Position numbers and translations under genes: made by a program
From: Limnoraphis robusta CS-951
GTDB taxonomy: Bacteria; Cyanobacteriota; Cyanobacteriia; Cyanobacteriales; Microcoleaceae
NCBI RefSeq assembly: GCF_000972705.2
Contig: NZ_LATL02000295.1
Span: 1-12,767, forward strand
Length of the DNA: 12,767 bases
Direction: 5' to 3'
Shown here: in pieces, positions 7,233-12,767 of the stretch
Layout: every line of letters begins with the position of its first letter
How positions within the stretch are numbered: the stretch's first letter is position 1
Notes under the pieces: model-generated
What the model saw: only the letters and a program-made list of their open reading frames with translations
Database searches by the model: none
Told to the model about the DNA's origin: nothing

Positions 7233-7395
7233 AATTTGGCGATGGGAACATTTTGGCGTGCCGTTTCGACTGAAGATGTATATTAGAGAGCATGGTACAA
7301 GTCAATTGCCAACTTCATCTCAACAGGTGAAGGCAAAACTGGGTTTCACATCTTATCGTAGAAATATAAATTCAGTCAATCCATCCACACTCCAT

Positions 7396-7404
7396 AAAGG
7401 GGGG
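7396..7404 (+). promoter_or_regulatory. Ribosome binding site AAAGGGGGG that decides the start at 7408
   Basis: A strong purine site whose AAGG core lies seven bases before ATG 7408. It selects this ATG over the in-frame GTG at 7258, which would put 50 extra residues ahead of an otherwise perfect signal peptide. Confidence 0.75.
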
Positions 7405-7407
7405 AAT

Positions 7408-7950
7408 ATGAAACGCATTGCCATCGCTACACTTTTGCTTGCCACAAGTTCAGCCATTCCCGCCGTCGCATCTCCTCCGCCGGGGACTCCTACCTTGCGT
7501 ACCTCTGAAAACCCGGTAGAAACAGAAGGAGTATTAATCGCCGACAGTCGGGATGATGCTTGGAGAAGATATCGAGATGATCGTCATCGCCAACTTGACC
7601 GTCAGGTGAACGATGAAATGAACAAACCTCACAATTCTCGCTTATCTCAGAAACAGAAAGAGCAAGTGATTCGGGATGCTCACAAGGAACTCGATAAGCA
7701 ACTTGATCGAGAAGAAAAAGAATGGAAAAAACGCTATAGCGACTCTAATGATCGAAATGATCGTTTTAATAGACGATATGATGGTCGTAATGACCGCAAT
7801 AGAGACACTCGCTATGATGATCGTCGTAATGATCGTAATAGAGACACTCGCTATGATGATCGTCGTAATGATCGAACTCAGAATGATCAGTATTACCAAG
7901 TTGATCCGCAAAATCCCTACGAGCAGTATAGAAGAAGAGTGGTTTATTAA
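7408..7950 (+). CDS. Exported, highly charged Arg/Asp-rich repeat protein of unknown function
   Basis: The 180 residues begin with a Sec signal peptide (MKRIAIATLLLATSS, probable cleavage after PAVA at residue 21). A Pro-rich stretch (SPPPGTPTL) leads to a charged, probably helical segment (about 48-112) with DDAWRRYRDDRH and KQLDREEKEWKKRY. Residues 113-160 are low complexity, rich in Asn, Asp, Arg and Tyr, and contain two copies of the 13-residue unit RNDRNRDTRYDDR plus a four-residue start of a third. The tail is Tyr/Arg-rich (EQYRRRVVY). No Cys and no catalytic motif are seen. The repeat region is likely disordered and may bind polyanions or envelope polymers, which is inference. An in-frame GTG at 7258 would extend it but lacks a site and spoils the signal. 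A strong terminator follows. Confidence 0.8.
   Translation: MKRIAIATLLLATSSAIPAVASPPPGTPTLRTSENPVETEGVLIADSRDDAWRRYRDDRHRQLDRQVNDEMNKPHNSRLSQKQKEQVIRDAHKELDKQLDREEKEWKKRYSDSNDRNDRFNRRYDGRNDRNRDTRYDDRRNDRNRDTRYDDRRNDRTQNDQYYQVDPQNPYEQYRRRVVY
7786..7875 (+). repeat. 39-bp tandem repeat, 2.3 copies, inside the exported charged protein gene
   Basis: Units 7786-7824 and 7825-7863 differ at only two bases, both silent third positions, and a 12-base partial copy follows (7864-7875). The unit length is a multiple of three, so copy number can change without a frameshift. Confidence 0.9.
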
Positions 7951-7988
7951 TTGATGCCTCAATTTGTAATTTTTTCATCCCCAAAGTC

Positions 7989-8021
7989 GGGGCAGGTTTT
8001 GGAACTTGCCCCTATTTTTTT
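7989..8021 (+). terminator. Strong intrinsic terminator after the exported charged protein gene
   Basis: GGGGCAGGTT (7989-7998) pairs with AACTTGCCCC (8003-8012) over ten base pairs including one G-U, around a TTGG loop, followed by seven T (8015-8021). The left flank is not A-rich, so it should act only on + strand transcripts. Confidence 0.85.
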
Positions 8022-8034
8022 GTTCTAAAAAAGC

Positions 8035-9303
8035 TCAGGATGTTGCATGAAATATCGTTTTTTCTGGTTCAGTTTCGACTAATAATTTACCTTGAGAAAA
8101 CACATACTGAACAGTTGAGCGTTTGCGAATGGCTTCAAAACGATTGTCCGCATTTAAGATGATAAAACTCGCGGGTTGACCGACTTCTACCCCGTATTCT
8201 TCAGCGAGTGAAAGTGTTTTTGCACCATTCCAAGTAATCATATTATAGCAGGCTTCTATTTCTGCCATTCCAGTCATTTGACACACATGAACCGCCATAT
8301 GAGCCACATCTAATAAATCCCCTGTTCCTAAACTATACCAGGGATCTTGAATACAATCATGCCCTAAACTTACATTTAATCCCTGTTGCCATAATTCTTT
8401 AACTCGCGTCACGCCTCGGCGTTTGGGATAGGTATCGTTACGACCTTGGAGGGTAATATTAATCAAAGGATTGGCAACTAAATTAATATTTGATCGCTTT
8501 AATAACCCCATCAATTTAAACGCATAGGCATTATTATAAGAGGCAAAAGCTGTTGTATGACTCGCTGTAACTTTTTCGCCCATTCCTGTTCTAATGGCAC
8601 AAGCAGCAACAACTTCTAAAAACCGAGATTGGTCATCATCAATTTCATCACAGTGAATATCAATTAAACAATCATATTTTTGGGCAAGTTCAAAAATTCG
8701 ATGAACCGATTTAACTCCATCTTCTCGGGTTAATTCATAGTGAGGAATTCCCCCAACAGCATCCGCTCCTAAATCTAAGGCTTTTTCGAGTAATAATTCA
8801 TTTTCGGGGCGGCTATAAATTCCATCTTGAGGAAAGGCTACAATTTGCAGCGTTATCCAGTCTTTTACTTCTTCTCGAACGGCTAATAAAGCCTGTAATG
8901 CGGTTAAATTTGACTCGCTGACATCAACATGAGTTCTCACCCATAAAACCCCTTGTTGGGCTTGCTGTTTGAGGGTAGAAATTGCCCGATGTTTCACATC
9001 TTCTATTGTCAAATTTTGTTTACGTTCTTCCCAAATTTGAATCCCTTCAAACAGGCTTCCACTCTGATTCCAACGGGGTTCTCCTGCGGTTAAAGCCGAA
9101 TCTAAATGAATATGAGATTCTACAAAGGGAGGACTAATGAGTTGACCTTGTAAATTGATTTCTTGTTGGGCTGACTCGCTAATAGATGCTGCTATCCCTG
9201 CTATTTTCCCGGCGGAAATTGCGATGTCAACCGTTTCTATTTGACTGGGCGATCGCAGTAAAGAACCGTTTCGGAGAATTAGATCATAAAGTTGAGTAGA
9301 CAT
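8035..9303 (-). CDS. codA: Cytosine deaminase-like amidohydrolase (CodA family)
   Basis: Family members hydrolyse cytosine to uracil and ammonia in pyrimidine salvage, using one divalent metal (Fe or Zn) in an amidohydrolase barrel. The 422 residues match E. coli CodA closely through ISPPFVESHIHLD (metal His64 and His66), SGSLFEGIQIWEERK, RTHVDVSE, QIVAFPQDG (Gln159), LIDIHCDEIDDDQSRF (His217, Glu220), VTASHTTAF (His249), ANPLINITLQGR, DTYPKRRGVTRVKE and LGHDCIQDPWYSLGTGDL (metal Asp316). The notable change is Cys317 where E. coli has Asp314, next to the pyrimidine, so the preferred substrate may differ. The gene follows the DUF1400 hydrolase by about 7 nt and is probably co-transcribed. The start is either ATG 9303 (chosen) or TTG 9309, which is better spaced from AAGG at 9315-9318. 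It is cytoplasmic, with no signal peptide. Confidence 0.88.
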   Translation of the reverse strand: MSTQLYDLILRNGSLLRSPSQIETVDIAISAGKIAGIAASISESAQQEINLQGQLISPPFVESHIHLDSALTAGEPRWNQSGSLFEGIQIWEERKQNLTIEDVKHRAISTLKQQAQQGVLWVRTHVDVSESNLTALQALLAVREEVKDWITLQIVAFPQDGIYSRPENELLLEKALDLGADAVGGIPHYELTREDGVKSVHRIFELAQKYDCLIDIHCDEIDDDQSRFLEVVAACAIRTGMGEKVTASHTTAFASYNNAYAFKLMGLLKRSNINLVANPLINITLQGRNDTYPKRRGVTRVKELWQQGLNVSLGHDCIQDPWYSLGTGDLLDVAHMAVHVCQMTGMAEIEACYNMITWNGAKTLSLAEEYGVEVGQPASFIILNADNRFEAIRKRSTVQYVFSQGKLLVETEPEKTIFHATS

Positions 9304-9310
9304 GAGCAAT

Positions 9311-11044
9311 TTAACCTTGCTGTTTGGCTTGTTGAATGGCTTGAAAAAACTGTTCGGCAGTAACAGAATGGACTAAACTTAATGGATAAGCATCTTCGCT
9401 GATCGCTTTGGCATAAGCGGCTTGTAAATAAAGAGAATAGGACTGATCATTTTCGAGATAAACTTTGAAAAATGCCAAGCCGATAGCATTCGTATAGTTA
9501 TTAATGGTTAGGGGAACTGGATCGACAATTTCTTTCAATGAATAACTCACCGCCTGACTCACCATACTTAGGTTGAGGTTAATATGATGATCACCTTCGG
9601 CTAACATCAGATATTTATCAGGTGTTGTCAGCCAAGTAAAGGATCGAACTTGTTCCCAAGCAACGGGTGTAACTTTATCTTCTCCACTGGTTTTCCACAA
9701 GATTGGTATTTGAATTTGACTTAAACTCTGTTCTCCAAAGATGCTGCTATTAACGGGATTAATTGGCATAATGGCTTTAACTCGTTCATCTCGGAAGTGA
9801 TATTTTGTTCGAGGTAATTCTAAGGCGCGACATTGGAATAATCGAGCGAGGTTTATGGAGTCAAATTTAGCTGCACAATCAGCTTGTAAATTCTCAAAAT
9901 CAATCTCTGCACCAGCAATTGCTAAAGCCGTATAAGCCCCAAAAGAATAACCTGCTACACCGACTTTATCTAAATTTAATTGACCTTCAAATTCGGTTTG
10001 ATTGCGACGTTCGAGTTCATCTAATAAAAAGCTAATATCTGCGGGTCTATCAATAAATTCCGAGACTTTGAACACATCAGATGCTCGTCCGGATAATAAG
10101 GCTTGAATTTGGTCTGTATCGCTGCCTGGATGCTGAATTAAGGCAGTAACAAATCCATAGGAAGCTAAATGTTCACCCAAAATAGCATAATCCGTTCGAC
10201 TGGCAGCTAAACCGTGAGAAAAAACGATAACGGGGATAGAATTGGGTTGTCCTTGATGAACTTGATTGAAAGGAGTGGGAAGATAAACATCCACCAACAT
10301 TTTTCGATTGCGTTTGTGATCTTGGAGAAGGATAGTTCGTTTTAAAGTGCTATAAGGTCCAGGCTGTCGAATATCGGGTTTTTGAGTGTAATCTAGGAAG
10401 GGTTCTAAGGCAATTTCATCTGTCGATAATTTCACAACTTTGGCGATCACTGCCTCAGTTTCTTTGGATAAAGTTTGGAATTGATCGCGTAACTCAAACA
10501 GCAATTGAGTATTCACCTGAATGCCTTCACTGGGGAAATAATGCAGGATATTCAGTGGGGTTAATCCCTCTGGATCTTGTGCAGCTTCGATAAAGGCGGT
10601 TCGGATGGCATCGGAACCATTTCTCAGGGTAATTGTTCCTTTTTCATTCAGTTTGGCTTGAATTAAATCTCCTAATTTATCTAAAAAGATTTGACCCGTA
10701 GGAGAATTGAGAAATTGAGAGACCATCATGGGATCAAATTTATAGGATTCTAGGAGTAGATTCCTAAACTGTTCTTGATCTTCTAAACTGAGGAGAAGCA
10801 GATAACGTTGGAGTTCAGGATCGTTAACGATTCCTTCTTTTGCGTAGACTTCTAAGGCTTTTACGGAAACTGAAACATTCGCTGAGGCAAAAGAGAGATA
10901 GACTCGTTCTGCTGCATTTGTGGGTAATATTGAAAAAAGGGCAGCGAGAATCCCCAGAATTCCACTTTTGACGATATACCGAAATAAAAATCGCTCAGTT
11001 GGCTTACCTTTGCTGTTTTTGGGATCTGGGTTGTGAATTTTCAT
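9311..11044 (-). CDS. Exported alpha/beta hydrolase with N-terminal DUF1400 domain
   Basis: A predicted serine esterase or lipase-like hydrolase of 577 residues. A basic N-terminus and hydrophobic segment (about 24-42, FRYIVKSGILGILAALFSI) ending in TNAA suggest a signal peptide. The DUF1400 domain (about 45-170) begins AERVYLSFASANVSVSVKAL, a module common in cyanobacterial hydrolases. The alpha/beta hydrolase domain (about 235-500) is related to dienelactone hydrolase and platelet-activating-factor acetylhydrolase types: IVFSHGLAASRTDYA (oxyanion region), VAGYSFGAYTAL (nucleophile Ser367), a probable acid in SGEDKVTP (Asp456) and EGDHHINLN (catalytic His486 or 487). A helical tail follows. 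All triad candidates are present. The start ATG 11044 is preferred over TTG 11050; neither has a strong ribosome site. It is first of a two-gene unit with codA, preceded by a promoter match at 11118-11145. The substrate is unknown. Confidence 0.85.
   Translation of the reverse strand: MKIHNPDPKNSKGKPTERFLFRYIVKSGILGILAALFSILPTNAAERVYLSFASANVSVSVKALEVYAKEGIVNDPELQRYLLLLSLEDQEQFRNLLLESYKFDPMMVSQFLNSPTGQIFLDKLGDLIQAKLNEKGTITLRNGSDAIRTAFIEAAQDPEGLTPLNILHYFPSEGIQVNTQLLFELRDQFQTLSKETEAVIAKVVKLSTDEIALEPFLDYTQKPDIRQPGPYSTLKRTILLQDHKRNRKMLVDVYLPTPFNQVHQGQPNSIPVIVFSHGLAASRTDYAILGEHLASYGFVTALIQHPGSDTDQIQALLSGRASDVFKVSEFIDRPADISFLLDELERRNQTEFEGQLNLDKVGVAGYSFGAYTALAIAGAEIDFENLQADCAAKFDSINLARLFQCRALELPRTKYHFRDERVKAIMPINPVNSSIFGEQSLSQIQIPILWKTSGEDKVTPVAWEQVRSFTWLTTPDKYLMLAEGDHHINLNLSMVSQAVSYSLKEIVDPVPLTINNYTNAIGLAFFKVYLENDQSYSLYLQAAYAKAISEDAYPLSLVHSVTAEQFFQAIQQAKQQG
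9315..9318 (-). promoter_or_regulatory. AAGG ribosome binding site at the hydrolase-codA junction
   Basis: AAGG lies within the last codons of the hydrolase gene, 5 bases before TTG 9309 and 11 before ATG 9303. Spacing favours TTG and codon preference favours ATG, so the true codA start is unresolved by two codons. Confidence 0.4.
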
Positions 11045-11117
11045 GGGCAAGGAATCCGGTCAAGAGTAATTCAGAATCAATACTGAGAAATTTTCAGGGG
11101 TAACGTTTATTTTCCTT

Positions 11118-11145
11118 ATTTTAAACGATTTTTACTCCTTGTAAA
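11118..11145 (-). promoter_or_regulatory. Candidate sigma70-type promoter for the hydrolase-codA unit
   Basis: On the - strand TTTACA (11140-11145), 16 bases, then TAAAAT (11118-11123), about 74 bases before ATG 11044. It is the best match in this intergenic region. No clear terminator for the upstream signalling gene is seen in 11045-11259. Confidence 0.45.
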
Positions 11146-11259
11146 TCGCAATTTGCTTGCATAGAGTTCTCAGGGGTTTGGAAAAACGATTTCGTAGCAG
11201 GGAGAATGACTCCAGGCGGACTTCTGACTTTTGGCCATCGGCAGATTTAGAGTGGACAA

Positions 11260-12767
11260 TTAGGGTTTATCTAGATCTGTGTTGTCGTGAAGAACTTGTT
11301 TAATTTGTTCAAGGAGATCTGACATAGAAATCTGACTCGGTAAAATTTTCATATCGAGTTTTGTCATTAATTCTTGAATTTGTTTGTCTAATTCGCCGGA
11401 GAGGTTATCAGTCAAAAGTCTTTCTGATTGAGGGTTTGATGCGGGGTGAGACTGTTCAAAATTGCCAAGGGGAACATTAGATTGATTTAAAATAAGAATG
11501 GGGAAATCCGTTGAGATTTGTTCTAAGGTGGAAAGAACTTGTAAGAGAACTGGGGATAAATCTTCCGTACAAATTAACAGCAAGTCTACGCTTTGATATT
11601 GAACCTGTTGGAGAACTTCTGACCAAGATTCAGCCATTAATCCTCGAAAACCTGCGGTTTGTAAATATTGCACTAATGCGCGATCTATTTTTGTTTTAAA
11701 TCGGTTTGTTTGAGCCTCGGATTGAGGGGAATATTCATCGGTATTAATAAACTGATTGAACTTTTTAGTAGAAGAAACTGCATCAGATTCTTGAAAATCA
11801 GGCAGGATCGAGAAATCGACTAAAAGAATATTCGGTTTCCAATTCATCCCAACTGCCACTTGAATGACTTGTAGCAAGGCCGATTCTAGGCTTTGGTCGG
11901 AGTCTTTTTCTCGGTTTTTGTTCTCTAAATATTCAGCGACCAAGCAAGGAAAAACTGACAACTTTTCAATGCGATTGGCGATGTCTGTTGTGGGTTGATC
12001 CAAAGTAATCAGAGGCAGATGAGCGAGAATATCGTACTCACTGAGTTTTCGGAGAAATGTAGCTGGATTTTTGACCCCTGTGGTACTTTGTAAAATCATA
12101 GCATCAGGATTCCAAATTCGCGCTAAAAGTTCGGCTTGATTGAGATCATCGGCTTCTAAAATGCGACAACTTGAAAAATGATGCAGGATTAAAGCAGAAT
12201 GATGAATTGAATTTAAGGACGTTTCTGTACTCCCGGGTGACTCCTGAGTAGAAGACAGTAGAATTTGAGTCTCTTGTTCAATCGGATTTAGCCAGAGTAG
12301 AGTTAATCGCTGAGTCTGATTTGAAAGAGAATCTTGTTTAAGTTCAGTGAGAATTTTCTGTAACTCTTGCTTTTGTACAGGTAAACTGATAAAGCCATCA
12401 CAATTGTTAAGTTGAGCGCGTTTTTTATCCCCCAAAGTCGCCGTAATCACCACAGGGATTTGATGAGTATGAGTGTTCGTTTTTAGTAAGGTTAACACAT
12501 CCCAACCCGACAATAATGGTAATAGCGGATTGAGAAAAATGACCCGAGGTTGTAAAAAGCGGGCTTTTTCGAGGGCTTCAGTTCCTGATCGGGCAATCAC
12601 CACCCGATAACCCAAACTGGTAAGCTGTTCAGTCAGACTAAAAATATAACGCGGTGCCGCCTCCACAATCAAGATTAACCGAGACTGAATCTCTGGACTG
12701 GGACGGGGAGAGTGAGCGGGGGAGGGTTGCGCCTTTGAGGTGGGGTGAGAGGGCTGCCAGTCTCGGG
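11260..12767 (-). CDS. C-terminal part of a multi-domain signalling protein with three degenerate receiver modules (5' end beyond window)
   Basis: The frame is open to the window edge, so the N-terminus is missing. GTG 12672 is not a credible start because it falls inside the first beta strand (RLILIVEAAP) of a receiver domain. Upstream codons encode a Pro/Ser-rich linker (QPSPAHSPRPSPE). Counting from that GTG, module 1 (about 1-112) has GYRVVIARSGTEALE, FLNPLLPLLSGWDVL and IPVVITAT, but the phospho-acceptor Asp is Asn48, one acidic-pair residue is Ala5 and the conserved Lys is Leu97. Module 2 (about 121-250; LTLLWLNP, WNPDAMILQST) has Gln/Ser at the acceptor site. Module 3 (about 279-400; NILLVDFS, VDLLLICTE) has Cys368 there. 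A helical tail ends the protein. The missing part may be a histidine kinase core or other sensor; that is inference. It probably acts by protein contacts rather than phosphotransfer. Confidence 0.8.
   Translation of the reverse strand, partial: RDWQPSHPTSKAQPSPAHSPRPSPEIQSRLILIVEAAPRYIFSLTEQLTSLGYRVVIARSGTEALEKARFLQPRVIFLNPLLPLLSGWDVLTLLKTNTHTHQIPVVITATLGDKKRAQLNNCDGFISLPVQKQELQKILTELKQDSLSNQTQRLTLLWLNPIEQETQILLSSTQESPGSTETSLNSIHHSALILHHFSSCRILEADDLNQAELLARIWNPDAMILQSTTGVKNPATFLRKLSEYDILAHLPLITLDQPTTDIANRIEKLSVFPCLVAEYLENKNREKDSDQSLESALLQVIQVAVGMNWKPNILLVDFSILPDFQESDAVSSTKKFNQFINTDEYSPQSEAQTNRFKTKIDRALVQYLQTAGFRGLMAESWSEVLQQVQYQSVDLLLICTEDLSPVLLQVLSTLEQISTDFPILILNQSNVPLGNFEQSHPASNPQSERLLTDNLSGELDKQIQELMTKLDMKILPSQISMSDLLEQIKQVLHDNTDLDKP

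Noticed and set aside
7258..7407. GTG start giving 50 extra residues to the charged exported protein
   Set aside because: No Shine-Dalgarno sequence, and it would bury a textbook signal peptide; AAAGGGGGG before ATG 7408 is far better.
7642..7984. Several overlapping open frames on both strands in the charged repeat region
   Set aside because: They are by-products of low-complexity GAT/CGT-rich codons; their products are Ile- or Met/Val-rich monotony without a ribosome site, while the + frame from 7408 has a signal peptide, ribosome site and terminator.
1..12767. CRISPR arrays, insertion sequences, integrases, tRNA or rRNA genes
   Set aside because: No regularly spaced repeats, transposase motifs, terminal inverted repeats with target duplications or complete RNA gene structures were seen on either strand.

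Overview
The window reads as a chromosomal segment of a cyanobacterium. The HIP1 octamer GCGATCGC occurs eight times in 12.8 kb, where chance would give well under one. The gene set agrees: a Tat-type caspase-fold protein of the orthocaspase kind, a DUF1400 alpha/beta hydrolase, a cyanobacterial-type ATP sulfurylase and a many-domain receiver protein. AT-leaning codon use and the gene styles suggest a filamentous Oscillatoriales-like lineage (for example Planktothrix), but this genus-level guess is weak. I see no transposase, integrase, tRNA, rRNA, CRISPR array or phage gene.

Layout. Positions 1-234 hold no convincing gene, only a 3' open frame that ends in an ATGA overlap with the first gene. 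A small DUF4926-like protein (235-579, +) is followed by a candidate terminator and then a UshA-type 5'-nucleotidase/metallophosphatase with an N-terminal export segment (723-2312, +). That gene ends at a hairpin terminator lying between it and a convergent 784-residue caspase-fold protein (2440-4794, -), whose catalytic His and Cys are replaced by Tyr and Ser. A 457-bp gap with a good promoter match separates this from ATP sulfurylase (sat, 5252-6418, -), which starts at TTG. A 327-bp divergent region follows.

Two small exported proteins lie next on the + strand. The first (6746-7186) has two cysteines. The second (7408-7950) is charged, Arg/Asp-rich, with a 13-residue tandem repeat, and ends at a strong intrinsic terminator (7989-8021). 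Reading leftward on the - strand are a two-gene unit, a DUF1400 alpha/beta hydrolase (9311-11044) and a CodA-like cytosine deaminase (8035-9303), about 7 nt apart. At the right edge is the C-terminal part of a large signalling protein (11260 to the window end, -) with three receiver-like modules that all lack the phospho-acceptor Asp.

How the genes fit together. Most transcription units are independent. The nucleotidase (nucleotide to nucleoside plus phosphate, outside the cytoplasm) and the deaminase (cytosine to uracil, cytoplasmic) both belong to nucleotide salvage but are not adjacent. ATP sulfurylase performs the first step of sulfate assimilation. Several proteins are predicted to be exported. 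I find no clear undescribed multi-gene system. The best leads are three proteins whose fold is kept while key catalytic or signalling residues have changed: the Tyr/Ser pseudo-orthocaspase, the CodA homologue with Cys at the position of E. coli Asp314, and the triple pseudo-receiver protein.
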